Shown here: positions 21,101 to 31,582 of the stretch, in pieces
Layout of the letters: every line of letters starts with the position of its first letter
Numbering within the stretch: the stretch's first letter is position 1
Origin: Thraustochytrium sp. TN22
Taxonomy: Eukaryota; Sar; Bigyra; Thraustochytrida; Thraustochytriidae
Direction: 5' to 3'
Length of the DNA stretch: 64,000 bases
NCBI GenBank assembly: GCA_013306675.1
Contig: JABLUY010000010.1
Location: forward strand, 124,001-188,000
Position numbers and translations under genes: made by a program
Notes under the pieces: model-generated
What the model was told of the DNA's origin: nothing
The model's input: the letters and a program-made list of their open reading frames with translations, nothing else
Database searches by the model: none

Positions 21101-23073
21101 ACGTGGTCCTAGCCGAGGGCGCCGAGGCCTTGCCCTCGACCAAGGGCTGCATCGCACGCGCGAGGCGGGCCGCGGAAGTGGCGCTCGCCATGGCACCCAC
21201 GGACGCGCCGACCTGGACGCTCCTTGGGGCTGTTCACTGTCTGCGCGCAGCCTCCGGCGACGTGCAGGCCGTGGACCTGGGCCAGCACTGCCTTGTGCGA
21301 GCTGTGCAGCTGGACCCGCCCGGAGCGAGCGCTGCGTGGAGCGCCCTGGGCGCACTGTTGGAGCGCGCGAACCGCTTCGAGGCGGCGCTACGGGCGTGCA
21401 CGGAGGCGCAGGGCGGCTCGTCGCGCGACAAGGCGGTTTCGTGGGCAACCCGAGGGCGCGTGGCCAGTGCTCGAGGCGACGCAGGCTCCAAGGTGTTTAC
21501 CACGCTGCGTTGCGCGCTGGCCGAGGTGCCGGCAGGCGCTGGCGCCCCGACCGAGGCATGGGTGCTTGCAGACGTCATTCGCTTCGCTGCGCGCCACCAG
21601 TGGGCGCACCTGGACCGCGCCGGCTGGGGACTCGTGGAGGACGCGGCGCGGCGCGTGCTGCGCAGGGCGCCCACCGACTCGGTCACGCACTACGTGATGG
21701 GACTGGCGCTCTTGGCGCGCCGTGCGCCCTCGGAACGCGTCCTCGCGCACCTCACGCGCGCGCCCGCCGCCGCGGCCTACCACCACCTCGTGGCTCTTGG
21801 CCGCGAGGACCCAGCGGACGCGGGCAAGCGCGATTCGGTCGGGGCTCTGGCGTCGCGTCGCGAGATTGCGCTTGCCGCGCTCCAGACCGGTAGTGAGTCC
21901 GCCGCGACGGCAGCGGTCCAGGGCGTGGAGGACCCTGTGCTCCACTATCGTGCGACGCGCGGCGCACAGGCGCTCCCGCACATTGATCGCGCCGGTCCAG
22001 TCGGCGACGCATGCGCCACGGCGGCCATGGAGGTGCAGCGCCCCGGAGATGCGGACGTGCCAGGAGTCCTCTCCGCCTCGCTACGCGCGCGCCTCTTGAC
22101 CGCGCAGGGCCGCGAGCGCGATGCAGTGGTGGCCGCGCCCTGGGAGGCACGCGCGTGGCTTGGCGTGGTGATGACGTCTCTGGAAGGGAGCTCCGGCGTG
22201 GCGCTGCGCCAGGCGGCGCAAATCCGTCCCCTCGTGCGCCAAGCCGCCGGCCTAAGCCGGTGCCTGGGCGCCGTGCGAAGGCTGCAGCCGTGGTGCCGTG
22301 AGGCGGCTTACCTGGACGCGACCGTGCAGAGCACGCTGGGCAACCGCCGGGCTGCCTGGCGGCAGGCCGCCGAGGCATACTACGCGGCACCTTTCAGCAG
22401 GCAGGCGGCGCGCGCGCTGGTGAGCAGCGCGAGCTCGCCGGAGCAGGCGCGTGCCGCCTTGCCGCTCGCGAAGCGGCTCGCCACGGAAGGGGCTGAGCGT
22501 TCTGCGCTCGATGTGCTGCGCGTTGCCGAGCTGGGCGCTCTGGCCCGGGACCGTGAGGCGACCGTGGCCGCCGTAGAGCAGGTGCGGGGTCTCGATGCGG
22601 GCGCCGCGGTACATGCCGTGGGCGCCCTTGCGCTGTCCCGGGTCGAGCGCACCACGGAGGGCTACGTGCGCGCCCTGGAGGCCGCACCGGCTTCGCCGTT
22701 GGTGTGGGCGGAGCTCGCGCTGCTCGTGGCGCACGAGGACGTGGACCTGGCCGCGGAGTGTTTCGCGCAGGCGGCCGAGTGCATTCCCGAGAGTGAGAGC
22801 GGCATCAGCGATGCAGAGTGCTATGCGCGCCTCGCGCATGCCGAGTTTCTCGGCGCCTTTTCCGGCGCGAATCGCGCTGCCGGCGCGGCCAATAAAGCGA
22901 CCAAGGCCTTTGCCTCGGACGCCCGAACGCACCTGGTCAAGGGGTGGCTGGCTCAGCTCCAGGCAACGGACGCCAAGTCCATGCGCGGTGCGAAGAATTC
23001 TCTGAGCAAGGCGGTTGAGCTGGCGCCGGACTGGGCGCTGGCGCGAGCGGCGCTCGAAGCCGCAAGCGCATGA
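18111..23073 (+). CDS. SKI3: Superkiller complex TPR protein SKI3 (TTC37-like)
   Basis: Three exons are proposed: 18111-18176, 18275-18405 and 18525-23073, giving 1,581 residues, close to human TTC37 (1,564). Exon 1 begins ATGAAGCGGCTC, and donor GTGAGT at 18177 pairs with GCGCAG before 18275 (phase 0). Exon 2 ends at donor GTACGT (18406) and exon 3 starts after a CTG run and GCGCAG at 18524. Splicing rebuilds a TPR with the segment SKACELDTGRMAALARLADL, equivalent to the first TPRs of SKI3. The remainder is a long TPR superhelix with clear repeats, for example HLLGQIYERKGDAARALKCY. SKI3 scaffolds the SKI2-SKI8 helicase that feeds mRNA to the cytoplasmic exosome. Family identity rests on length, TPR content and the N-terminal match; another giant TPR protein is less likely. 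Confidence 0.8.
18177..18274 (+). other. SKI3 intron 1 (98 bp)
   Basis: GTGAGTAG donor, CGCGCGCAG acceptor, a CTGAC branch-point-like element at about 18251, phase 0. Removal joins FGASLK to AAKEALQLAG and restores a helical TPR. Confidence 0.75.
18406..18524 (+). other. SKI3 intron 2 (119 bp) with a (CTG)n tract before the acceptor
   Basis: GTACGTGG donor and GCGCAG acceptor, phase 2. The position normally taken by a polypyrimidine tract is a run of about ten CTG at 18491-18520. The frame is open through the intron, so a gene finder may miss it, but retention would insert Cys/Leu-rich sequence in a TPR. Confidence 0.75.
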
Positions 23074-23256
23074 TTCGATCCGGAGGATATACCACCCGTG
23101 CAACGCCACGAAGGCAGGGAAAATCAAAAGAGACAAGTCAGCTTTTTCTCTTGGAAGCCTCAGGCTCGAAGAAGGATTGCTTGGGTTGTTTGGTTTGTGT
23201 GTTTGTAGGGGAAAGCGGGGCATGCGATCAGTTTTGTGTTGGCTGCCTGTGCGTTC

Positions 23257-24834
23257 TTACTGGAGCGTGATCTTCATCTGCTCGACCTCAGCGAGGTACT
23301 TCTCCGGGATGCCGGAGTCGCGCATCTCGGTGAGAATCTCCTGCTTCTTCTTCTCAATGGTGCGAAGAAAGCGCTCGTTCTCGCGCTTGAGGCGCTCGGC
23401 CTCGTCCTGCTTGGCCTGGTCCTGCTTATGCTTGGCGATCTCGCGCTGCTTCATCTGCTCGCGGAGCTGGCGCTGGTGCGCGTTGTTGGCATCCTGCTTC
23501 TTGCGCTCGATCTCGTCAATACGGGCCTGGATCTCGGCGTTCTCGCGGTTGATCTTATTCCACTCCTGCTTGTCAGCAATGGCGAGGCGCTTCATGTTCT
23601 CGATCTTGCGTTGTTGCTGCTCCTCGCGAGCCGCGTGGAGCTCCTTGAGCTGGCGGGCCTGCTTCTCGCGCATCTCGCGCTCCTTGGTGCGCTCCTTGCG
23701 CTCCTGCTCCTGCTGGTGCCGCTTGGCGCGCAGGGCGTCCAGCTCGGAGCGGTTGTCCATCGAGCGCTTCATCTGGGAGGCAAGCTCGAAGAACTCGCGG
23801 TCCTTGGCCTGCTTGATGGCGAGCTTCTCGGCCTCAAGAGCCTCCTCCTGCAGGCGCTTTTCCTCCTGCCATTGGAGGATACGCTCGTCCTCCTCCTTCT
23901 CCTCAAGCTTGCGACGGTGCTTCTGCGCGATGGCCCTGTCGTTGGCCTCCAGTACCTCGCGCAGGAGCTCCTTGCTGGCCTCGGCATGGGCCTCGCGCTT
24001 GCGCGCAGCCTCCTCCTCCTGGCGCTTAATCATGAGCTTCATCTGCTGCTTCTCCTGCTCGCGCAGCTCCTCCTCCACGATGCGCTGGCGCTCGCGCTCC
24101 TCGATCTGCACGCGGATCTCCTTGGCGTCCTCGCGGCGGCGCGTCTCGCGCTCCTTCTTGAGCGCCTCGGTGCGCTTGAGGTCCTTGAGGCGGTCGATCT
24201 CCATAAGCAAGTCCTCGCGCTCCCCGATTGCTTTCTCCTCCGCCACGCGCTGGCTCTTGTCGTCGATCTGCACCTCGCGGATCTTGGCGCACTGCGCGTA
24301 CATGACCTTGCGCCGCATCGTCTTGACTTGGTCAAGCTGCTCCAGGCGCATGTTATCGGCGCGCGCCAGTGTCGCGTTGGTCTTTTGCTCGTCCTCCTTC
24401 TCCTCGGCGGTCAGGTTCTTCTTCTTCTTGCGCTCCTCCTCGAGCTGCAGCATGCGCTCTTTGCGCGCCTGAGCCTTGGCCATCTTCTGCTTGCGCTCCT
24501 CCTCCTCGCGCGCCTTATCAGCGGCACGCTGCGCCGGCGTTACGATCGCCGCGCGCGCACGGATCGAGTCCAGCTGCCGCCGCGAGATGACCACCTCGGC
24601 CTGCTTGCCCTCGCTGCGCCCGCGCCCGCCCGTGCGCTCATCCTCATCCCGCTCATTGCCCTGCGACGAGGCGCTCGACGACGACCGGCTGTGGAACCCC
24701 GTATCCTCGCGCTGCTTGCGCAGCCTGCTCACGCTGTTCGGGTGCTTGCTCGCGAAGAGCGTCTCGTCCACGCGGCTCCCGCCCGCCGCGCGCCGGTACC
24801 CGCGCGACCCGCCGCTCCGCACGCTGTCGCCCAT
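23257..24834 (-). CDS. CFAP45: Cilia- and flagella-associated protein 45 (CCDC19-like)
   Basis: A 525-residue protein (human CFAP45 is 551) from the ATG at 24834-24832. Almost the whole chain is charged coiled coil rich in E/K/R. The diagnostic parts are the N-terminal VDETLFASK (human VDESLFG), the central SELDALRAKRHQQEQERKER (human EQDALRAKRNQE...ER) and the C-terminal GIPEKYLAEVE (human GLPEKYCIEAE). CFAP45 is a microtubule inner protein of axonemal doublets, so the organism makes motile flagella. The gene converges on SKI3 with only about 180 bp between stops. No intron is required. Upstream in-frame sequence to 24879 is an ACGC repeat read as ARAR and is excluded. Confidence 0.88.
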   Translation of the reverse strand: MGDSVRSGGSRGYRRAAGGSRVDETLFASKHPNSVSRLRKQREDTGFHSRSSSSASSQGNERDEDERTGGRGRSEGKQAEVVISRRQLDSIRARAAIVTPAQRAADKAREEEERKQKMAKAQARKERMLQLEEERKKKKNLTAEEKEDEQKTNATLARADNMRLEQLDQVKTMRRKVMYAQCAKIREVQIDDKSQRVAEEKAIGEREDLLMEIDRLKDLKRTEALKKERETRRREDAKEIRVQIEERERQRIVEEELREQEKQQMKLMIKRQEEEAARKREAHAEASKELLREVLEANDRAIAQKHRRKLEEKEEDERILQWQEEKRLQEEALEAEKLAIKQAKDREFFELASQMKRSMDNRSELDALRAKRHQQEQERKERTKEREMREKQARQLKELHAAREEQQQRKIENMKRLAIADKQEWNKINRENAEIQARIDEIERKKQDANNAHQRQLREQMKQREIAKHKQDQAKQDEAERLKRENERFLRTIEKKKQEILTEMRDSGIPEKYLAEVEQMKITLQ

Positions 24835-24857
24835 CTTGGCTGCCGCGCTCTGCGCGC

Positions 24858-24860
<3 letters not shown>

Positions 24861-24889
<29 letters not shown>
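24861..24889. repeat. (ACGC)n microsatellite
   Basis: Seven tandem ACGC units directly upstream of the CFAP45 start. Confidence 0.9.
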
Positions 24890-25194
24890 GTGCAAGCAAA
24901 GCACGGCGCTCCGCTCCCTGGACGCTCGACCTCACCACGCCGCGCTGCACCTCCGACTTTGATTCAAGCCTCGAGGCGCTCCGAGCGAGCCTGCCACCGC
25001 GCGAGCCTGCCACCGCGCGAGCGAGCGTCTGGCCTTCGCTTCGCTATCTACGCAGGCAAAGCAATCGAGCACGCGCGAGACGGTGACGAGAACCGCTAGC
25101 CTAGCGAACGTGGCGCTCGCAAGCTCTGGTGGGCGCACCGCCCGCGCGCACGCGCCGGCCTCGTGTTTTTTTTCCTTCGCAACGACTACTTTTT

Positions 25195-25218
25195 GGGGGG
25201 GTGGGGGGCTGGGGGGGT
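25195..25218 (+). repeat. G-run cluster, candidate G-quadruplex
   Basis: Three runs of six to seven G separated by single or few bases in an intergenic promoter-like region. Confidence 0.7.
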
Positions 25219-25735
25219 CACTTCGCACAGAGAACGTGCGTACTGTGCGGGCATGGACAGGGAGCGCTCACCCTTCAATTGGTCTGCGACTCGCAAGCTG
25301 CCCCACCGCCCCAGGTGACGGACGCGACGATATAGTCGTTCGGGGCGTTCGGGAGCGCGCGCGCCGTACGCGTGGGGGCGCGATCACGGGAGGTTCGTTA
25401 GGGCCGAGCGTGTGCACCGTCAGTGGCTGGCTCATGCGAGAGTTGCTGTCACGGTCGCATGAAGGATAGGCGTTCGTGGCGAGTTGCGCGCTACACAGCC
25501 GGCGGAATCTGTTGCACAGCCGTGGCGACCGTGTTCCTCCAGCCTGGGTGCGCACTGCGCTGCCCAGGCTTCTTACCGCTCGCTTGCTTGCGTGGTCTTT
25601 CGTGCCTGCTTGCTACTACATGCTTATGCCTACCACCTGCCCGCTTGTCTGAAGAGTTTGACAACAAAGAGTCGGCAAGTGCCGATGCCGTGGCAGACGG
25701 AGGCCGTGCGCGCCTCGCGTAGGCGAGCGCGCGCG

Positions 25736-28700
25736 ATGCCGCCGGCGACGGCGGCGCCACGGGCGGCTGCGGCCTTGGCCGTGGTCGTGGTCGTGATGCT
25801 AGCCGCGCTGCGAGCACCGATGGCGCATGCGCAGTCGCTGCAAGCAGCCGTGGCAGCAGACTGCAGCTTGGACGTGGAGGCCACGGCCTGCCGCCTCGCC
25901 ATCTTCTCGGATGCCAGCGGCGACAACGCGCAACACGCCTTCACCGCGGCACAGGTTCGAGCAGAGGTGGCGATACGGGCGCCAGCGATAGTCGTGGACG
26001 ACGTCGCGCTGAACAGGTGCAGCCCGTGGGAGATCCTGGACAAGGCTGCAGGCTATGACCTCATTCTGACGGCGCCATGCCAAGCCGAGACGGACGCCAC
26101 TGTTGCTGTGCTCGCGAGCCTGCGCAGGCCGGTAGCCTCATTCACGTGGCGGTCAATCGCCGAAGAGGCACCGGGGCTTCTTAGCGCGCTGCCGCCTGCC
26201 TCCACTCTCGCAGAGCCGCTTGCCGCGCTCGCGGAAGCCGCAGGGTGGACGAGCGTCGGTGTGCTCCGTAGCAACGAGGTGGGGGGCTGCGAAGCCGAGG
26301 AGAGGCTTCGTGAGGTCCTGGGCGCAGCCTCGGTGGCGGTCAAGACTGCGCACACGGTCGAGGACCTCGATGACGTGCCCAGCACCAGGGCCTGGCTGGT
26401 CCCGTGCGACCACGAGGAGGAGGTGCCGGCAGACCTCGACGCCCTCGTGCAGCACCTTGGTGCGCGGGAGGAGGCACATCAGATCTTCTGGTTGCAGCCG
26501 CCGCTGGCGGTGCTCGAGGCACCCGGTGGAGCGCCCATCTTGAACGGGCTCGACACAGCGTTCATGGCTAGCCAGAGCACGCTGGTTCTCTTACCAGGGG
26601 TGGAGAGCGCGGACGCACTCTGGGCAGGTGCGGTCGCGGCCGGGGCGCAGACCCCCGCCGCGGCCTGGGCGTGGACCACAGAGGCTTTGCGTGCGGTGGA
26701 CGCCACAAGGCTTCTTCTGCAGGCGCAGGAGACCAACTACTCGGACGCGGGCGCTCTTGCATGGCGAGGGCCCGCCGGCGCCGCGGGCGCGACGCTTACG
26801 TCGAGCAGCGCCCCGGACAGCTTTGTGGCGAGGGCGCCGGCGCTACGGCTTGCGCGCGCGGAGTCGCAGGTGCTGGAGGTTGTTGGCAGCTGGGATGAGG
26901 CTTTGGGCCAGTGGTCCGTGACGAGCTCGCTAGTGGAGAGCAACCAAGAGGAGGACTGGCGCACCTACTTGATGCACGTGATCTTCGTTTTAAGCGCCGT
27001 GATTGGTGTCCTGCTCTGCAGCGGCCTGTATGGGTGGCACCGACTGCGGCAAGAGTACGTGACGCAGCCCACCAAGTCATGGCGCATCCGATACGAGGAG
27101 CTGCACATGACCAAGACCTTGGGTAAGGGCGCTACGGGAACGGTGTACCGTGCCAAGTGGCACGGCAAGGATGTGGCGGTCAAAGTCTTCAATGAGGAGG
27201 AGTCCAAGAGCATGCTGGTCACGGCCTTCGTCATGGAGGTGGCCGTGCTGCAGGAGCTGCGGCACCCGAATGTGGTGCTCTTCATGGGCGCCTGCTTCGA
27301 GAAGCCCAAGTTGTGTATCGTGACGGAACTTCTCAAGGGGTCCCTGTATGACTACATCAAGGCGTTGCGCACCAAGGCGGAGGCCAAGACGTCCGGGCTC
27401 TCACTCAAGAAGCCCGCGGCCGACACCCGGGGCAACAGTGCAGGCGCTAGCACGAACAACAGCTTCGAGGCGGTTCTTGCTGCGGAGCTGCCTTGGAACG
27501 ACCGCGTGTCGATCCTGCTGGACGCCTGTTTGGGCATGAGCTATCTGCACGAAATGGGCATGCTGCATCACGACCTGAAGAGTCCGAATCTGCTGCTCGG
27601 CTCGCACAATACGTGTAAAGTGGCGGACTTTGGAATGATCTCGCTCAAGCCCGGGTCCAAGAGCACGAAGCGCAACCTGCTGCGCAAGTCTACCGAATAT
27701 TATGACTCGACCAAGCCGGCCAAAACGCGACGAAACTCGGGTTCGGACCGCGAGCGGGACCGCACACGCCCAGGAGGCAGCCGCGCCAGCTCGTCGGCCA
27801 CCTCGCCGGTGAAGTTCTTGACCCGGGGACGCATCGGCGGAAGCTTTCTGGCATCGGGCAGTCGACCGCAGTCGGAGGAAGTTGTCCCGCGGGTGTTGCC
27901 GGCAGACGACGACGCGCGCAGCCAAAGCGGCAGCGGCGTGATCAGCAGCACGCATGGCGGTAATGGCGGCTCTGGGCTCCTCCCGATGGGGCCGACCTCG
28001 AGCCATCCTCGCAGCCGCATCCACAGCGCCGACATGGTGCCGACCACGTCTGGAGAGCCGCCCTCATCCGGGTCCGGCTCGTCCAAGGTGGGTGGGATGA
28101 CCTCACCGAAGACAGCACGGGGCCAGGTCGCGCCCTCGTCACCCACATCGCCGCTGAGCGGGGTTCTCAACCTTGGCAACTTTCACCGCATGGGTTTTGG
28201 TTCGAGCGGTAGCTCCAACCTTGCGAGCGGAGCAGGCGCCATGGCCGTCGCGGGCGGCGGCGGTGGCGGCCTCTTTCGGCGTGCGACGACGCGCAAGTTC
28301 GATCCCTTCAAGGCTGCGGCCGCCAACGGCGCCGGCACCCCGCAGTGGACCGCGCCCGAGGTGATCGAGGGCAGCCCGTTCACCGAGAAGGCGGACGTCT
28401 TCAGCTTTGGGGTCATCATGGCGGAGGTGGCGAACTTGGAGGAGCCGTACAATGGCATGCCACCCTTTGAGGTGAGCATCAAGGTGGTGGACGAGGGCCT
28501 GAGGCCAAGCTTCGATGGGAGCTGCCCGAAAGAGGTGCGCGACCTGGCGCTGCGTTGCATGCACAGCGACCCGAAGCAGCGACCGAGCTTGGCGGAAGTC
28601 GCCGTCGAGCTCTCGGACCTGCAGCAAGAGTGGCTCGAGGCGGGCGCGCCCGATCAGCTCTCCTCCAAGACCACGTCGACGGTGTCGCGGCGGCGCGGGA

Positions 28701-29188
28701 CCAAGGCCACCTCAAGCGCCAAGCAGCGACGCAAGGTCGGGTACGCGGCGCGGCCCTGGTACATTAATTGGGGCGTGGTCATCACGTACAAGAGCGAGAC
28801 ACCAATCTTGGAGGGCGAGTACTGGCGCGTGCTGGAGGCGCGCTGGGCTGGCGAGACGTACAAATTCCAGCGCAAAGCCAACGTGTCGCAGTCCGGGGCG
28901 CGCCTCTCACTGACCGGCATGTTGTCAAACTTTGGCGTGGGCATTGCGGCCAAGAAGACGACCGCGGTCTTTGACGACAGCTCGGACTGGGGCCCTTCGG
29001 CCAAAACGAAGAGGTCGCCGGCTGATCGCTATACAATTCTCGGTGGTGGTCACGCCACGGATCGTCCAGTCTTTCCCTCGCTTGGGGGCTTTGGCGGCGG
29101 CCACCACCCCCATGGAGGCCACCATGGCCCTTCGGACTGGGCGGGCGCAGTTGGCAACGTCGGCTCGCTTATCCTCGGCCGAATTGGT

Positions 29189-29230
<42 letters not shown>

Positions 29231-30331
29231 ACTCCTGGCGGCTCCGGTGGGCATGCGCACCAGCAACAAATGTCAACCTTCGGGCCGGGGGTGGGAAACG
29301 ATGCGGCGCCAGAGGGCGAGCAACGTGGCATAGATGTGCGCGTGCTGGTCTTTGACATTGGATCGCGTACCGATCTCAAGGAAGTCTTCGCGCAGGAGAT
29401 GGACCTCAACACGCAGATCTCGCACAGGAATGTGCTGACGATCTGCGGCGGGTGGACGCAGCTGGACAAGGTCGCCATCGTGTACGAGGCGCCCACGCTG
29501 GGCTTCTTGAAGGACTACTGTGGCATGCCAGGCGGCCGGGCGGACGAGAAGAGCATCATCTTTCAGGCGCTCTCGGACGCTGCCTCGGGCCTGGAGCACC
29601 TTCACCGCCGCAGCCCGCGCATCGTGCACAAGGACGTGCGCGCCTCCAATATCGGCCTGTTCAAGCAGGTGACGCAGACCGGCACAATGCGCGTCAGTAT
29701 GCGCCCATGCACCGCCAAGCTGACAGGTTTTGCTTTTGACTTCATCCACAAGGTCTTCTCGAAGCGCGAGCAGAAGCTTGGCAGCCCTGCGTGGTCCGCA
29801 CCAGAGGTGCTCATGTCCGAAGAGTACCTGCCCGAGTCCGACGTCTACTCCCTCGGCGTTACGATGTGGGAGGTGTTGGTCGGCCAGGAGCCCTTTGCCG
29901 GCACCGACTTCACTACCATTGCTCGTCGCGTCTGCATGGAGCGCGTGCGCCTCGAGCCGCCCCCCTTTGAGGAAACACGCCTGACCGACATTGACGACTA
30001 CAAGGCCTACACTGAGCTCATGCACTCCTGTATGCACGGCGACCCCGGCTCCCGCCCTTCGCTCGCCGACATCCGCAAGGTCCTCGGCAAGCTTCTGGCT
30101 GCCGCGTCCCAGCAGCGCTCCCTGCTTCAGTCCCTCTCACAGGTCGACCCGGACGCCCTTGCCACCTCGATGCCCACCACGCCCGAGCCCGAGACGCCTG
30201 AGCTCATCGAGGAAACCGATCCGGTGCTCTTGCGCCCCAATCACGACAACGCGGCCGTGCTCATGGATGGCAATGCCAACGACCTCGTCCCGACTTTATC
30301 AGACCCTCCCAATTCGCGTCAAAACCTTTAA
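25736..30331 (+). CDS. Receptor-like protein: ectodomain, one TM, TKL kinase plus pseudokinase
   Basis: 1,531 residues from the ATG at 25736. An in-frame ATG at 25685 would lengthen the N terminus by 17 residues. A signal peptide (AALAVVVVVMLAALRAPMAHA) leads an about 375-residue ectodomain with a periplasmic-binding-protein-like pattern, then one TM at about 410-433. Kinase 1 (about 455-961) has GKGATGTVY, VAVKVF, HHDLKSPN, DFG and WTAPE, and looks active. About 220 residues of Ser/Gly-rich sequence are inserted after DFG. A poly-Gly linker precedes domain 2 (about 1198-1451). Domain 2 has VRVLVF instead of VAIK, HKDVRASN in the catalytic loop and GFAFDF where DFG should be, so it is probably a pseudokinase. 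A ligand-regulated membrane kinase is inferred. Each kinase block ends with the usual RPS(L)A helix. Confidence 0.85.
29186..29232 (+). repeat. (GGC)n run encoding poly-Gly linker
   Basis: About fourteen Gly codons, mostly GGC, separate the active kinase from the pseudokinase. Confidence 0.9.
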
Positions 30332-30477
30332 CCGGGCAACTGACGATGATGTGTAGTATTTTCTTGTACCAGTAGTCACCAAGTACCAACAAAATTTTGA
30401 CGAGCAACCCGAAGAGAGACTGAGAGAGGGAGTCTGCAAGCACGCCGTGATGTTGCGCGAGCCTGACAAAAAAGCAC

Positions 30478-30580
30478 CAAGCACGAGCGAGCCTGACGAG
30501 CGAGCCTGGCGAGCGAGCCTGCCAAGCACCATGCACGAGCGAGCCTGACGAGCGAGCCTGCCAAGCACCAAGTACGTGCT
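30478..30580. repeat. Nested direct repeat
   Basis: A block of GAGCGAGCCTG(A/G)CGAGCGAGCCTG ending in CCAAGCACCA occurs twice in tandem, the second copy shorter by one internal unit. Confidence 0.85.
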
Positions 30581-31128
30581 CGGCGTGGCCTTCTCGCTCT
30601 GCGGAGGCTTACTGTCGCGCACGAGCACGACGGGGCGTCCCGTGTAGCCATGCAGAAGCTCACGCGAAACGACATGAGCAGCTCACTGCGATGCCCCTGC
30701 TGAGGTCTCATACCTGGGACCTTGCCGCAGTCATCGAGGCGAAGACCTGCCATTCGGCTTACTGCGCAAGCGTTTTCCGCAGCCACCAAGCACTCCGTCA
30801 CAGCAGTGGCAGCGCGGCGCGAAAGCCCTCCTTGTCCTTTCTAACCCAAGTTGAGCCGCGCACCAACGCTGCGAACGCCAAAGCTGCCTCACAGTTGCGC
30901 TCAAAGTTACCCAAACTTGCGCGAAGTTAGCGCGCAGAGCGGCGGCCACGGCTGTATCTTTGCTGTATCTTTGTATCTTTGCGGTCTCTTTGCGTACCAC
31001 CATCGTATCTTTTTCATCGCGTGAATGGTGGATCGATCGCATCACGTCATGGCGATGACGTCTGCGCCGCGCACGCGCTCACGAGCGCTTCTCGAAGGCC
31101 ATCTCTCACAAGCGCGCGCAGACCAGCA

Positions 31129-31172
31129 ACCAGCAGCGCAGCAGCAGCAGCAGCGGCAGCAGCAGCGGCGGC

Positions 31173-31206
<34 letters not shown>

Positions 31207-31215
31207 GCGGCGGCA
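31129..31215 (+). repeat. CAG/CGG trinucleotide tract in the 5' leader of the 113-aa gene
   Basis: Interrupted (CAG)n and (CGG)n runs end about 25 bp before the ATG at 31241. If transcribed they would form a structured 5' UTR. Confidence 0.85.
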
Positions 31216-31240
31216 GGGCTAGCGAGCGAGCGCAGGCAGG

Positions 31241-31582
31241 ATGATCACCATCGTGGAGGGCGTGGAGTTTGACACCATCGCGCGCGAGTGGCGCCTCAAG
31301 TGGTCAGCCGACAACGACAAGGCGTCGCTGGCGGCGGTGCAGAAGCTGATCGACGAGGTCAAGCCCAAGCTCAAGGAGATCAAGGGCGTCAAGGGCGTCC
31401 AGCGCATGGTCTGCGGTGGCTGCATGGACCTCCGCCTCATCACCAGCGTCGACGCCGCCGCCTTCAAGGAGTGGGAGGAGGCCGACTTCGCGCCCGAGGC
31501 CGACTTCCTCGAGAAGGTCAAGGCCATCGAGGGCGTCTCGCAGGTCGAGACCCAGACCTACACCCTCATGCCCGTCGAGTAG
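31241..31582 (+). CDS. Small unassigned alpha/beta protein
   Basis: 113 residues, MITIVEGVEFDTIAREWRLK through to TYTLMPVE. The codon use is strongly biased to GC-ending codons (AAG, CTC, GTC, GAG), as in well-expressed genes. The predicted order strand-helix-strand-strand-helix-strand, with two similar halves (IKGVKGVQRMV and IEGVSQVETQTY after helices), suggests a ferredoxin-like or dimeric alpha/beta-barrel fold. A CGGC motif sits near the middle. There is no signal peptide or TM. I do not recognise the family and give no function. The start is supported by GCAGGATGATC context and by the repeat-rich leader just upstream. Confidence 0.75.
   Translation: MITIVEGVEFDTIAREWRLKWSADNDKASLAAVQKLIDEVKPKLKEIKGVKGVQRMVCGGCMDLRLITSVDAAAFKEWEEADFAPEADFLEKVKAIEGVSQVETQTYTLMPVE

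Larger units (their letters stand above)
24835..25735. other. Divergent intergenic region between CFAP45 and the receptor kinase
   Basis: About 900 bp containing an (ACGC)n microsatellite at 24861-24889, a G-rich stretch at 25195-25218 that could fold as a G-quadruplex, and a T-run at 25165. No coding evidence. Promoters of both neighbours should lie here. Confidence 0.5.
30332..31240. other. Intergenic region with GAGCGAGCCTG repeats
   Basis: About 900 bp. Repeated units of GAGCGAGCCTGACGAGCGAG lie at about 30478-30580, and TGTATCTTT is repeated at about 30952-31010. Immediately upstream of the next gene is a CAG/CGG-rich tract. Open frames in both strands are short and repetitive; I see no gene. 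Confidence 0.55.

Noticed and set aside
23236-25086. 616-residue plus-strand frame rich in Leu
   Set aside because: Antisense shadow of the CFAP45 coiled coil; Leu-rich because Glu/Lys codons read as Leu on the opposite strand.
30660-30730. Possible tRNA-like hairpin (AGGTC...GACCT)
   Set aside because: The loop is ten bases rather than seven, and no acceptor stem, anticodon arm or T-loop consensus could be built around it.
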